From assembly GCA_949357655.1 (NCBI GenBank), contig CASHTG010000013.1, positions 62,001 through 126,000 on the forward strand: DNA of 64,000 nucleotides. Reading direction: 5' to 3'. Origin of the DNA: Parascedosporium putredinis. Lineage: Eukaryota > Ascomycota > Sordariomycetes > Microascales > Microascaceae. Each line of letters opens with the position of its first letter. Position 1 is the first letter of the stretch. The notes under the pieces are model-generated. The model saw only the letters and a list, made by a program, of their open reading frames with translations. It had not been told where the DNA came from and searched no databases. This document shows positions 34,692 to 46,305 of this stretch, piece by piece. A program made the position numbers and the translations under genes.

Positions 34692-35183
34692 ATGCAGCTT
34701 TCTTCGCTCCTTACCGTTGCTCTTCTGCCTTTGGCCGCCCTGGCCACCCCTGTGCCCCAGGATGCAGATGTCGTGTCGCCCAGCGAGCTGTTCAAGCGCC
34801 GCACCCCCACCACCTGCTCCATTGTCCGGGCCGCCGTAAACTGCCGTAGCGGACCATCAACCAAGTACTCGGCCAAGAAGAAGCTGTCCAAGGGATCAAG
34901 CCACTCTTTTGTCTGTGTTGTCTCCGGAGAATGCATCACGCTGGATGGGTCCACAAACTGGTAGGTCTATTTCTGATTTTTGTCGACGCACCTCGGAGCT
35001 CCAACTAACTGGTCTTACCCCAACAGCGGCTGGCATTACTCTCTATCCGCTGGATGCTATGTCAACGGCCACTACACTAGCTCCCAGTGCACTCTTGGTA
35101 AGTTGCCCAACCACCCTACATGTAGTTTTCCCTTGACCTATGGTGTTCTAACTCGGCGGGTAGCCCGGCTTGGACATTGTTAA
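34692..35183 (+). CDS. Small secreted SH3b-like protein
   Basis: 119 aa, frame intact, from exons 34692-34960, 35027-35097 and 35164-35183. A signal peptide (MQLSSLLTVALLPLAALATP) is followed by a possible Kex2-type KRR site. The middle part, VNCRSGPSTKYSAKKKLSKG, resembles the start of bacterial-type SH3 (SH3b) domains that bind cell-wall peptides. Cysteine-containing strands follow (FVCVVSGECITL, GWHYSLSAGCYV), ending CTLARLGHC. Fungal secreted SH3b-like proteins are mostly uncharacterised. The third exon was placed because it supplies a matching acceptor, a final cysteine and a stop. Confidence 0.7.
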
Positions 35184-35965
35184 ATGCTTCAACCTATCCG
35201 AACGACCTCCACGATGAACGCACAACCACGGCCCAACATTTGCGAGCGATGGGGTCATTTTGGGCACTGTTTATGAATCGTCACTTGAAGCCGTGCTCGT
35301 TGGCCGGGTCCCGTGCCGTTTTCCGTTAGGAAGAGGTTTGATGCGTCCAAAGTGGGGGAGCATGTCTCGCGGCGCTCTATTGAGAGACGCGATGAGAACC
35401 TTTAAACTTATAGTGCCACTTTCCATGTACATAATTTTCGCGTAGATGCTGCAATTCGGCTGTTTGCAATAGAGGGCGGCCATCTACGCTCGCAAATATA
35501 CTGGAAATTGGCCACATTTTTACTTCACGTGAACTTGCGGTTACAAGTTAGTTGATACGAATCTCGCCAAGTCGAAATGGTAGTCACGGTGCCCTTCGAA
35601 ATGGCGAACATGTGAATATATGCTGCTTGTGTGCCAAGAGGCACGGAGAATTTAAGGTTAGGAATGACGTGGGAGACATTCCCATTCTACTCCCCTGTAG
35701 TATTAATCAAGGGATAACCGTGACACGTGTAAATCCATTATTATAGGCGCGATGCTATTAGAGTTTGGCCAGCAAGGACGGACGAAACTGTCGTCATTCC
35801 TTATACCCTCTGATTGTTAATAGGACATGCGGGATCTATCTATCCTCCCTGACGGTGATAAATCAATCGATTTCTGCAAAGACATCTCGGTCTGCTCCTT
35901 TCCTACCTCGTGCCCTCCCCGCCTCATACTCGCATCTCTCGCAACATCTAGCTCATCCTTTTGAA
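35184..35965. other. Intergenic, no gene seen
   Basis: No supported frame. It separates two small-protein genes. Confidence 0.5.
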
Positions 35966-36275
35966 ATGGCTTATCAGCCAGAGCGCCAAGCCGCGGCTGG
36001 CTTCCCTGCCGCTGACGCCGCGCCTTTCCGAGCGACGCAACCACCGCCGATGCAACCCATGGGTGAGCTTCACAAATTACGTCCAGCACTTGCTGAGTTC
36101 ATCCGCTAATGTTGAAACCTTCATAGACCCTCAAGCACCTCCTCCTTACGATGCGGAAATGGAAAAGGGTAGGAACGACAACGACGACGATCCGTGCCCC
36201 GGCCGCTTCTGTTTCGTTATCCCTTGCCCTCTGCGGTGCAATTTTTGCTATATACCTCTGCCGATTCCATTTTAG
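35966..36275 (+). CDS. Small Pro-rich protein with Cys-rich C-terminus
   Basis: 81 aa from exons 35966-36062 and 36127-36275, frame intact. The N-terminal half is Ala/Pro/Gln-rich and carries a PPPY motif in QAPPPYDAEMEKG, a possible WW-domain (Rsp5-type ligase) ligand. The tail CPGRFCFVIPCPLRCNFCYI is rich in Cys, Pro and aromatics and could insert in or lie on a membrane through lipidation. Similar small proteins ending in such a motif are common in filamentous ascomycetes and have no known role, as far as I recall. Confidence 0.65.
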
Positions 36276-37059
36276 GGTGGCATGCAGAACCGGCGTGCTG
36301 TAAAGATGTTTGTTTTGCGGGTTTCGGGGCTTTCTCATATTTACTGGATGTACAAATACCAAGGCCGCCGTTGTCTCAATCCAACTCCTTGGTAATGAAT
36401 ACAGGGAACTGCGACGGGTGCCATTGCTGCAGAGGAACTGCAACTGACGGCTATGGATAGTCGAGGGCATTAATGGTGGAATGGAACCGGATTGTGGGGT
36501 TTGCGAGTTCCGGAAGGATGCCATGAGGCTTCGGGTTTCGGGTTTCGGAGGAAAAGATTGGGATGATGGACATGGGTGATTATTTTCATCACCTCGAAAG
36601 CCGGACCTTGATCCGCCTCCGACGTGGAGCAAGCAGGAGGGAGTGGTGTCCATGGAATACCTCTCGCCTGATGTGTCCGAAACCCCCACGATCACACCTG
36701 AGATGACGACATGTAGGGATTGGTTAGGTATATTTGCACGCTTGTCTACAGCGTTTGCTAGGTGTTTTGTGCTCTCTCTACTAGTTTCCCCTCAGCCAAA
36801 GATCCTAGTTCTTGAATGCAGCGCAGGAGTCCATGTACTATGGCCCCTGGGATTGTGATCACTGACTCTGGAAGTCTCCTGCCGAAAGACTACCCCGAAA
36901 GCCTGAAAAATCACGCGATTTATTGTCTAATGCGTCGGGTCATCTAGTTTCCCGGCCCCAATATCACAATGTGCGCAGATATATAACGCCCCTCGTGGTG
37001 GCTTGAGAATCTGCAAACTTAGGCTAGCTCCTAATCCATCCTTCATCCTCAGGTGCAAA
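36276..37059. other. Intergenic, no gene seen
   Basis: No supported frame. A TATATAA-like stretch near 36978-36987 lies about 75-80 bp upstream of the hydrolase start. Confidence 0.45.
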
Positions 37060-37906
37060 ATGGCTGCCTCGAATCCGAAAAGTGACCATCTCAGTGTCCC
37101 CGGGGCTTCATTGTACTACGAAACGCGAGGAGAGGGCCCCTCCTACTCTTGATCGCCGGGGCCAACGGCGATGCGACAATCTTCCAGCAGATTGCGGTCC
37201 CGTTGTCGGAGCACTTCACCGTGGTAGCTTACGACCGGCGAGGCTTCTCCCGCAGCGAGCTGCAAGGACCGCAAAACTACGAGACGCGGCTCGCCACCGA
37301 CGCCGACGACGCCAGACGCCTGATTGAGCATCTATCCAAAACCCCAGCCATCGTCTTCGGAAGCAGTTCCGGTGCCGTCGTCGCACTAACACTTCTGATT
37401 CGCCATCCCTCCGCCGTCCGCGCGCTGATTGCGCACGAACCGCCCGCCGTGAACTTGTTAGCCGAGGCGGAAGCTCTGCAGTGGCGAACATTCTTCAACG
37501 ACGTGTACGACGTGTATCGCGAGGAAGGGGTGAAGAATGGCATGCAGAAATTCGTCGCGGGCGTGCTCACCCGCGAGGAGGCCGAACACTTGCGAGCGCG
37601 GTCGAGCAGCGGTGACGCGCCCGAGAGGAGTGCCGCCAATATCCAATACTGGTTCGAGCACGAAGTTCGGCAGTACACGTCGGCGGATTTAGACGTGGGC
37701 GTGCTGAAGAATTTGGCGGATCGTTTGATCCTCGCGGCGGGGATGCCTCGCGCGACTGTTTCCCGTATCGGCCGAATAAAGCTCTGTCGGAGAAGCTTGG
37801 GTTGGATATTCTGGAACTACCAGGGGGCCATCTAGGGTATGCGTCCCACGCTTCGCGGTTTGCCGAGGTTTTGCTAGGAGCGCTTAACTCGAAGGGACTC
37901 AAATGA
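37060..37906 (+). CDS. Alpha/beta hydrolase
   Basis: 282 aa in one exon. Alpha/beta-hydrolase signatures: LLLIAGANGDATIF (oxyanion region), VVAYDRRGFSRS, the nucleophile elbow FGSSSGAVVAL with Ser near residue 105, and LPGGHLGYASHASRF with the catalytic His. It could be an esterase, lactonase or haloperoxidase-like enzyme; the substrate is open. Two frame breaks: CCCC at 37137-37140 (right after the start region) and GGGG at 37739-37742. One base each gives an uninterrupted protein ending LGALNSKGLK. The ATG at 37060 is used because it precedes YYETRGEGP, the normal beginning of the fold. Confidence 0.8.
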
Positions 37907-38324
37907 GTCTGGGACGATGGCCTGGGAGGGGTTCTAAGGCCTGGCACCGATAGTGTTAGGCTTGGGCATGATGTTTAGATAACAATGCAATACCACAATG
38001 GGTATTCTTATGTGATCCATGCAAGCTACATGGGAATGATTAGGAGAATGTCGAGGTCTTGGCTATATCCTTGGTGCGTCACAAAAGAGTAGTTGTATTC
38101 CACAAGCCTCGAGTCCCACTTTTCCTGGAGAGGAAGAGGAAGTTACTAAGTGCTGAGGCACTTTGGACCGGATAAGGCGGTTTCTTTGTGCTGTACACGG
38201 TGAAGTGTTATCTCTCTCCTCTCACGAAGCATTGAGCTCCATCATATCCTAGCGTAGGGGCACACGTCCTTGCACGCCAAAATCAATAGATTGTCTATTC
38301 TCATTACATATAATACCTGTCTTT
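37907..38324. other. Convergent intergenic region
   Basis: It lies between convergent stop codons; it probably contains both 3' ends. Nothing else seen. Confidence 0.5.
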
Positions 38325-40056
38325 TTATTGAAACCCCGCCCATGAGGCTATGATTATACCCGCGGGCACGCCTCTGTCCTGATAAACTCCTTTTTCGACC
38401 CAAGCCACCCCCTGAATAATATCAAAGCTCGTTGACCACCCTATCGTAGTCAAAGAGACGGGCGCCGTAAAAAGACATATCCATCCCTCTCCTCGCCATT
38501 CTTGGCAAAAGGAAGCGTCTCCGTGGTCAGGCTGCGCACAAGAGTACCTGATCTCGTCTGTATACGCACAACGTCCATGGTAAGCGGCGCGCTGGCGCGA
38601 CTCTTGAGCACGGCAACGGTGGCAGTCATGGGGCGGCCGCCGTTGACGCTTGTGCGGGACACGCACGAGGCGGCTCGTTGGTAGAGCAGCGCGTCATCAA
38701 CGGGGTAGCCGAGGAGCCAGTTAGTGTGAAGAGTCGTGCGCTTCTTGGAAGGCACGGTAAGGTGAATATAGAACTTGCTGATGCCTGAGCTAGGAGAAAT
38801 CGTGGTGGTGAACTCGAACCAGGTGAACGTCTCGCCGTAGAGGCCTTGGGTAGGGCCGGCTTGCGTCGTGGCGACCTTGACGCTTCCCCAACCGCGGCGG
38901 TCGGCGTAGGTAATGTGCGCCGAGAGATCATTAGGGTCGCGCCCTGCTCGGGCACCCTCTGTCGTTCTCACGCGAATGCGGCCGGTAAAGTTCAAAAGCC
39001 CGCATCGTTGAGGTACAAGTCGGTGATGTAGGGCTTGATATCAATGGGCTCGATGGGACTGGAGAGCCGGACATTCCTCGGCACGGTGTCAATCATTTTG
39101 CTAAACACCTGAGAACACCTCTGCTCAAACGTCGAAGCCTTGCGCGCCATCGTCTGCATGACCTTTCCACGATCCGAGTTGAAGATGCGCTTATCGGAAT
39201 TCTGCGTATCGTTTGCGGCAATCACGAGCGGGTTCCTCGTGGTACCCTTGACGAACTCAGTGGCAATCGCGTTGTCAAAGGCGTGCGGCGTGCTATCGAA
39301 GTGCGTCACCGTGTCGTTGAACGGATCACTACTCCCCGGCGAGAGCTCGGGGAAATCCACGCTGTGCACGCCCCCAAGTGTATGTCCGCACGCCACCAAG
39401 AGAATCATCTCCTCGCGGCTCACCCCCGCGTCCAGGAACCGCTGCGTAGTCGTGTCCAGCGGAGTGTGCGTTTCAGGCACGCCGTAGGGCCCGGCGGCGG
39501 GGGCATCGGCGCGGCCGTAGCGGAACGGAATCTTGGTCGTGCCGCCGCACCCGCTGTGGGACACGACCACGCTCATGGCCAAGAGGTCGGCGGCCGAGGC
39601 GCGCGTCGAGTACAGGTAGTTGAAGAAGTTGAAGGTGTTGTTGAAGGCGCGCGCGTTGTTCTCGGGCCGCGTGGTCTCGAACCAGATGGATCCGTCGAGA
39701 CCGCCGGTGCCCGCGCGCTGGTTGTGCGTGATCATGTCGTGGAACGCGGTGCGGATCCACTCGGCGGCGTTTTGGCGACCTTTGACGTTTCCGCCTTGGG
39801 AGCACGGTGTCACGCCTGCATGAGGAACGTCAGAAGAGACCAAAAGAAAAAAAGACAGAAGAAACGTTGCTGTATGAGGCTGGCTTTGTTCGAGAGGGGG
39901 TTGAAGCTTACCGGCGACGAAATTCCGGGCGAGGTAGCCGCTTTGTAGCGACAAGATGTCCTCAATCTCATCGTACGGAGACGGCCAACGGTAGAGCGTG
40001 CCCTCGACAGTGGCTAGCAAGCCGTACAGCGCGCCGACAATGGCAGAGACCTTCAT
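38325..40056 (-). CDS. Secreted heme peroxidase (class II-like)
   Basis: 545 aa from exons 39912-40056 and 38325-39815 (96-nt intron). A signal peptide (MKVSAIVGALYGLLATVEG) is followed by the plant/fungal peroxidase fold: distal His in RTAFHDM (about residue 74), GLDGSIWFE, and proximal His in ACGHTLGGVHSVDF (about residue 193). It should oxidise phenolic or other small reductants outside the cell using H2O2. After the catalytic domain come about 200 further residues rich in beta-strand-like sequence (NFTGRIRVRT, FEFTTTISPSSG) that are not part of the minimal domain. Two frame breaks: AAAA at 38994-38997 and A5 at 38469-38473 (+ strand). One added base each gives NDAGFLNFTGR and VFFTAPVSL. 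Confidence 0.8.
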
Positions 40057-41177
40057 ATCGAACAGTTATCCCGAGTGTCTTGGGAACCTACACATGCACT
40101 TGTCAACTCTCGGCAAAACGTGTAACCCTTGCTAGGAGAGCGAGGGAAAGGTTGTGAAAGAGATGATCAGATAAGATCGTCTTTATAATAGTCCCCCCGC
40201 CAAGGCCCACGAGCGGCAAGGTAAAAAACCATCGTGGTTTGCCCCGTTCTTTTTCGCGATCTTGTGGGTAATGAGCGGATACCGCCTTGGGACCCTTGAA
40301 GCCCTCAAGTTCTAGTACGACCCGAGCCCCTTCCTCCGGGTCATCCCATCTTTTTTTCTTTACAAAAGCGCGACAAACTCGTATCCAAGGATGAGGGTTT
40401 GATGCCAAGACGCCAGGCACTATGCCTAGAACGGGCCATGTCCGAGTCGCAATTTCGGGGGTGGGGTGGGGAGAAATGCCGCAAGCGACCAAAGCTTTGG
40501 GATGGTGGGGTTGTGATGGAGGGGCCTAGATGAGATGAGATCTCTGTTATCAATCTCGAGATCTTTTTTTCTGTCCCCTTTCGCAACCTAAACCTCGGAA
40601 CGCGCCAAGCTGTACGACATATTCCACACGGTCTTTTTGGGACCGGTAACCCTCCTCGGCCGATGACACAAGACCTCAGACTGTAAAATCCCCTCTTAAA
40701 CGATCAATTTGCATGCCCCTTGTTGCATCAGTGATGGGGTCTGGACTTGTCCCGCTCTCCATCGTGTATGTAAACACCGATCAGTGATAGGCTGATGGTC
40801 ATAGAAAAAAAGAAGAAAAATTTCCTCGATTCTACAGCGGGGACGCTTTCCCCTGTCGTATGACGGTGGGAGACTGGTACGTCTTGGCGTGGGGCCGTGA
40901 TCTTGTATGCTCCCCTCAGGCGATGGGTCCTTCCACTTCAGTGTTCGTGAAGGAATATTCTCTGGTGGAGGCGGAAAGAAGGGATTTTCTAATGTACACT
41001 CACTCGTCCAATCTCTCCCACGATGAAGCTTCCCATGGACCCTGAATTACCGAGGTCCTCGAGTGGCGTCATTCCAAGTCATCGCGGAAAGCAGCATCGG
41101 ACGGAATCTATGGACCTTGAGAAGCTATTTTTACTGGAACTAAAGCCGGCTCCACCAACGGGCCCCTCTCTTCTCTC
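40057..41177. other. Intergenic, no gene seen (1.1 kb)
   Basis: Peroxidase promoter side; short frames only. Confidence 0.5.
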
Positions 41178-41968
41178 TCAACCGAACAAATCCTGAGCAG
41201 ACGCAAACTCGAGGTTGATCGTGCAAAGTTCGAATTCCGCCGGCATATACCGCGCCTTCAACTTCTTCTTCGTGCTCGGCAGAGCGCCTCGCCTCGCACG
41301 CGCGGACACAGGACAATCCGCACGTCCTCGGCAAACCGTGAAAGCGCCACCTCTTCCAAGGCATTCCACGAATAATTGTTGACCGGGGGTCCTGGCTCTT
41401 TTCTCTCCAGTACACCCCGAACCAGCCGCCCTCCATCGCGCGACCCAGGTGCATGCTATACGCGAAATCGTACAACTTGCCCATGGTCACCCCTTCGGGA
41501 ACGTCGAGGACCTGGCTGTAAAAGGACAGCTCGCTGTTCCCCGCGACTCAACGACGCCAATCTTGTAGCTTATCGGCGCTTCGGGATACATGCGCCGCCA
41601 ACTCGCGCCCTTGCACAACAGAGCCTTGAGTCTCTGCGCGGTGACGTTCTTATCCTTGGTTTTCGCGCCACCGAAGTTCTGTAGGGCCTCTTCGCGGATG
41701 ATCCTTGATCGTAAGCCCGTGTTGAAAAAGGCCGGGAATTTGTGTTGGAGAAGGGGGTTCGGGTCCGCGTCCCGCCCGTCTCGGGGCGGGAGATTGGCGC
41801 GAAGAAGAGCTTTCGCTGTAGCCTGCGCGAGTCCTGAACCGCGCTGAGCCATGACTTGCACACTAATTGGGCCGAGGTTAAGAGAGTGGCATTGTCGAGT
41901 TCGAGAAATATGGCCTCGAGGCATTCTGGGAGACAGAGCAGAACGCGATGCGCCGGATCGCTCGACAT
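41178..41968 (-). CDS. F-box protein, four frame breaks
   Basis: 264 aa after four added bases, single exon. The N-terminus is an F-box: LLCLPECLEAIFLELDNATLL, then SAQLVCKSWLSAVQDSRRLQRKLFF, which recruits Skp1 in SCF ubiquitin ligases. The rest follows the pattern of short fungal F-box proteins (SWRRMYPEAP, a conserved turn before a variable C-terminus). Frame breaks: GGGG at 41783-41786, CCCC at 41539-41542, GGGGG at 41385-41389, and one around 41290-41305; each needs one base. Four breaks in 0.8 kb is the highest density here; either local error or true decay is possible. The substrate bound by the C-terminal part is unknown. Confidence 0.6.
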
Positions 41969-42847
41969 GTTGGCTGTGTGAAAACCGTCTCGAATGGCGC
42001 GTCCTGAATCGTGATGATTTTGAGGCTTAATGAGAGGCTCGCCTTTGGCTACGGGCCGCGTGACTCGTGGGCCTGCTGGGAAATATTTTATATATAAGCC
42101 CTACCTCTTCCTGAGAATATGATGGTTTTTTCCATTTTCAATACATCCCAGCCACAAATGGAAGCTGTTGTGTTGCTTCCCTTGCTCTGGTTGAGAGGCC
42201 TCGAAGTTTTGCTGCGCCCAGCCAAATTGGGAGGGTGCGATGGTGGCGCAGCACAAATCTTCGCTGGTCGTTCCCCAACATTATCCACATCAATTGATCA
42301 ACACCGACCCTTGGCATGGAGTCCCTAGTCGCAAAGCAGGCATGTTGTATTTTTACATTTTTATTCTTTTCGGGGCTCCAACTAGAACAACAGAGTGTAT
42401 ACGGTTGGCTGGAAGCTCGGGATTCGGTCGAATTATCAACGACCATGACCAAAGTCCACCGATGGAATAGTTGTTCTGAATCGATGGGCAACAACACCCC
42501 GTAATGCAGACGTAGGTCCTCACTCACAAGCAAAGCACCCTCCCTGCCTCTATGGCTATCACAGCTCTCTTTATATAGATTGAAGCACACTCATATGTAC
42601 AAAATTGAGAATTTGTTGTTTTGGACTCAAAGACTGGCGTTTGTAGATCTATTGCAGTGTTCTCCTTAGGCCGTTCTCAAAAGACTTTTCTTGTCCAGCC
42701 TAGAAGTTAACAAATCGAAAACTCCGGGCTGGTGTACATCTGTCGTTTCACCCGTGATATCTCGGCCCCGGCCGACAGCACCGAGATGGGGTAGACAGCT
42801 CCGGGGACATCGGCAGTTTCGCTAGGCTTTGAAACCAACCCAACCGT
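41969..42847. other. Intergenic, no gene seen
   Basis: No supported frame between the F-box promoter and the 3' end of the next minus-strand gene. Confidence 0.5.
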
Positions 42848-44425
42848 CTATGACGTAGCCCCAAAGCTTCGTGACGTCCTGTCCGAGTCGACTGACTCAC
42901 GTAATCGCATTGGAACCTCTGGAGCAATTTGCATACTTCCCCTTCGCAACGTCGCTGTTTGAGGAGAGATGCCGATGATGCTACCGGGTCGCGTGGTTGC
43001 TAGCGAAGGCCCGCCGTACATGGATGAGGGGCTTCTCAGCCCACTCGGCGTAGTGGCCCTGGAGGCGGCCTTGAAACGACGCTTATCGTCTCGGGCCTTC
43101 TTCTGCCGTGCCTTTTCTAGCATGATTTGTTCTTCGTTGGAGGCGTGATTGTTTCGTTGGATTTGCTGCAGCTGGTCGAAGTCATCTGAAAATTCATGTC
43201 AGAAATTACATCTGACCCCATGAGTCGGACTCCAGCGAAACAAAGAAAGACATGCAAGCGGAAGGCGAGAGGAACAAAGAGATACATGCAGGTAGAAGGC
43301 GAGAGATAGAGAGATGCGCTTACTTTTTTCCAAAACGTGAAATATGGGAAGGACCGGCTCTTTAAACTCCATCATACTCGCATCCATGCTCGACAAAATG
43401 TAGTTGCTCCCCAGAATAGCATCCGCCGGAATCTTATCGTCCCCCCAACCAGAAACTCGGTAATTTGAGTTCGCGCCTGGTTTTCCGAATACCACGTGAG
43501 GGTCACTTTCCCCTGCGACGTAAACTGCCCACCGCCCGCGCCGACATAGACTTTCTCCCGGCGTTCGTCGTCCTCGTCCAGCGGGATGGGAACGACGCCA
43601 CAGCGCGCCAGCACGTCTGCTCGAACCCAGTTATCCATGGACATGGAGTCGAGGCATATCTGAGCCACCACGTTCTCGACCTCGGTCGTTGGGCCTTGGG
43701 GGAGAATCACAAAGGGGAAGCAGGCCCGGTTTACCCGGGGAGAATTGAAACTCGGTCCCTGCAGTCGGCCGAGGGCGTCGTTGAGGGTTGATCGCATCTG
43801 CTCGAGGGTTTGCTGTCTTGATTGAAGGCGGCCGTTGTTGCGGGTGCTGGCGCCGTCCGAGGTGGGCTGTTCTACCCTCCGCTGCTGGCTTGAGATTTCG
43901 TCAAGTTCGAGACCGATTACATTCTGCAACGTCTTTTCCACGACGGATCCGAAATCATTGATTTTTTCATTCATTTGGAAGATTCTTGATCTATCCATAT
44001 CTCGGGTTAGCCGCCTATTTCTTATCAAAACCCGGCATTGTAATTAGGAAGGAAACCAAAAGGGCCTACAGCAAGTAATGGTCTCGTATACGGCTCGTAT
44101 ACTGGTCGAGGGTTACTCGAACCCGCTCTAGTTCTGATTCAGCCACGGTAATACCAAGCCGCGCAGTCTTGGTCTCCAGTTTCACGATGAGCGAGGCAGC
44201 CAGGCTCATGGCATCGCCTACGCCAGGCAAAATGGAGGAAGTCAGTTTCTCGTCAAACTGCTCGTTATGAGAGGAGACGAGTCTAAGGATCTCGGAAAGA
44301 GCCTCGAGGCTGCGTTGAAGCCGGTAGCCGTCGACTCTTGGCGCGAGGCTCAGAGATCGAGTCAACTTGCTCGCGGTGTCGATGAGCGCGAGAAAACTCG
44401 TGGTAATACTAAGAGGGTCGGCCAT
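42848..44425 (-). CDS. STAND-type fungal N-terminal domain protein without NTPase
   Basis: 463 aa from exons 44070-44425, 43324-44020 and 42848-43185. It opens with MADPLSITTSFLALIDTASK, the start of the fungal N-terminal domain found on STAND/NLR-like proteins. A coiled-coil-like Gln/Arg-rich stretch and a middle region (YVGAGGGQFTSQGKVTLTWY) follow. The last exon is a charged, Lys/Arg-rich tail, then Ser/Thr/Pro-rich. No P-loop NTPase is visible. One frame break in C6 (+) at 43441-43446; a seventh base joins FLVGGDDKIPADAIL. The 138-nt second intron contains an imperfect direct repeat. It is divergent from the DUF6594 gene. Function unknown. Confidence 0.65.
43224..43308. repeat. Imperfect ~33-nt direct repeat inside an intron
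   Basis: Two copies of a purine-rich unit containing ACATGCA, GAAGGCGAGAG and AGAGA lie next to each other in the second intron of the STAND-type gene. It has no visible coding role. Confidence 0.6.
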
Positions 44426-44977
44426 GGCTTCAAAGTCCCAGAAAAGGTCTTGTTTCTGTGGGCGCCCGTTGGCAGATTGACCATGTCCACGGTTGAGGGT
44501 TTACCAGTTGGTTTAAAAGGAGCGTTGTGGGAACGTCGAGATCGATATCAATTCGATGCATGTGCATCATTTATCTCTCCCACTCGAGCTGGGAGCTGAA
44601 AGGATTTGCTCCGCCTCTACCTGCATCCATGATTGGCTCTTTGCACTTCCTTGCAAGCCATCTTGGCCATCAATAGGTCAATGATGGAATGGAGCATTGT
44701 TGATCAGAGGAGTGACGTGACCTTTTTCAAGGGGGCGGGAAATCCTTGAAGCTGAATGGAGCCGATGGATTGTGGACTTCCAAGATTTGATCACATTGAA
44801 AATTCCATCGTGACCCATCTCGATCATTGCTGCCAGGTCAAGTCTGAAATTTGAAGTCTTTGCAGCCACAAAATCCACTTTTCTTGCCGACACTCGCAAC
44901 AACTTACACATCATCCGGAGTTGGTGTTTGAACCAAATTGGGACCGGTCGCTTTGCACCGACCGGCGCTGAGCTGTG
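44426..44977. promoter_or_regulatory. Divergent promoter region (552 bp)
   Basis: It separates the start codons of the STAND-type gene (-) and the DUF6594 gene (+). No distinct motif recognised. Confidence 0.5.
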
Positions 44978-46026
44978 ATGGAGTCAACGGAGAACCCCAA
45001 CGGCGGCTGTTCCGCCGAAGACGTGGGCTACGCCAAGCTCGCGCATCAAATGGTGAAAACACCCGAAGCTGGCATTTTCAGAAAATTCAAGCTCCTACAC
45101 GTCCTCAATGCCCTTCGCCTACAAGCAGAATTAGTGTCCCTGGAACACGAGCTTCAGGATGTCCTGCAGGAGGACCTGGAATCCGACGATCCAATTCGCC
45201 GGGAATACGGCACATGTTTTAGCAGAATGAGGGAATACGTCGACGACGGCGACTCGACCCAGTACGAGCTGCTCGAGGATATTCGGGTCAAGCTCGTTCA
45301 ATATAGTTGAGTTTGCCTCGGTGGCCTTGCGGACATGTAAAAGAAAACCTCGGGACGCGCTTTTCTGACTTGTGCTTGCCATCAGACGAAGCCTTGAGCC
45401 AGCTCATGACGCTCGGCAAAGCCACGGCACCCCTTGATCATGACTTGGATTTTCTTCAAAAGTGGCTGGACCGGCCGGAGATGGGCGCCGGCTTCCTCAA
45501 GGGCATCGAGTCGAAGACGTGGAAGGACGCGAATAGGGGCGACTTTCTCACGATCCAGCCGCCGTCTGCTGAAATCGACGGGTTCCAGCGGTTTCTTAAC
45601 GGAACCCTGACGGCCACTTACCATGCGATAATCGGGAGGCATGGCAAGGTATGTATTACCCTTAGTCTTCTTCTCTTTCCCCTAGTTCGCGAGTCTCTTG
45701 TATGAGATCATGGATAGTCTTGGCTAACTGACACACACTAGGATGGAAAACGAGACAAGTACCGGAAATACCAAGAAGAGAAAATTGCCCGCATTGGTCG
45801 TGGCATCGTCGCCGCGCTCTCTGCCATCCTGCCCACGGTTGTGATTCTCGCGTTGTATTTCGTCAAGGACATGATCCACAGGATTGGGTTGGTCATTGTC
45901 TTCACGACGCTCTTTGCTGTCACGTTGGCGTTATTCACGGGTGCGAAAAAGGTGGAGATCTTTTCAGCCACGGCGGCCTTTGCGGCCGTGGAGGTGGTGT
46001 ATATCGGGAGTACAAGTACAGCGTGA
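44978..46026 (+). CDS. DUF6594 membrane protein
   Basis: 291 aa, intact, from exons 44978-45305, 45386-45648 and 45742-46026. It follows the DUF6594 layout: GYAKLAHQM near the start, IFRKFKLLHVLNALRLQAEL, then helical charged segments. Three C-terminal hydrophobic spans follow: IVAALSAILPTVVILALYFV, LVIVFTTLFAVTLALF and ATAAFAAVEVVYIG. These proteins are widespread in Pezizomycotina, often near NLR-like genes, and have no assigned biochemical role. The N-terminus is cytosolic by prediction. It is divergently paired with the STAND-type gene, which may mean joint expression. Confidence 0.85.
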
Positions 46027-46305
46027 TTGTTCTTTTCCATAGGTTTGTCAAACATCTTTTACTAGCATGGCTTTCATGGTATAAAGGTCAGGAACTATAC
46101 ATATTCCAGGGGAGGTTCACCATCCGCCGTGATGGTTGTGAGTGCGCACGGCCACTTGATTTCGAGCGGGACAAGGGCCATGTTGTTTGTAGGTTATAGT
46201 CACTGGGCTACATCAATGCGAACTGAATCATCGCGTTGCGGAGATGATGTCTCTATTCTGCCATCAAGACTGAATTGAATGCTTTATACTATAAAACACA
46301 CGCCA
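46027..46305. other. Convergent intergenic region
   Basis: It holds the 3' ends of the DUF6594 and O-methyltransferase genes. Confidence 0.5.

Noticed and set aside
39283..39948. 221-codon plus-strand frame
   Set aside because: Antisense shadow of the GC-rich peroxidase gene; Arg/Val/Gly-rich with no domain.
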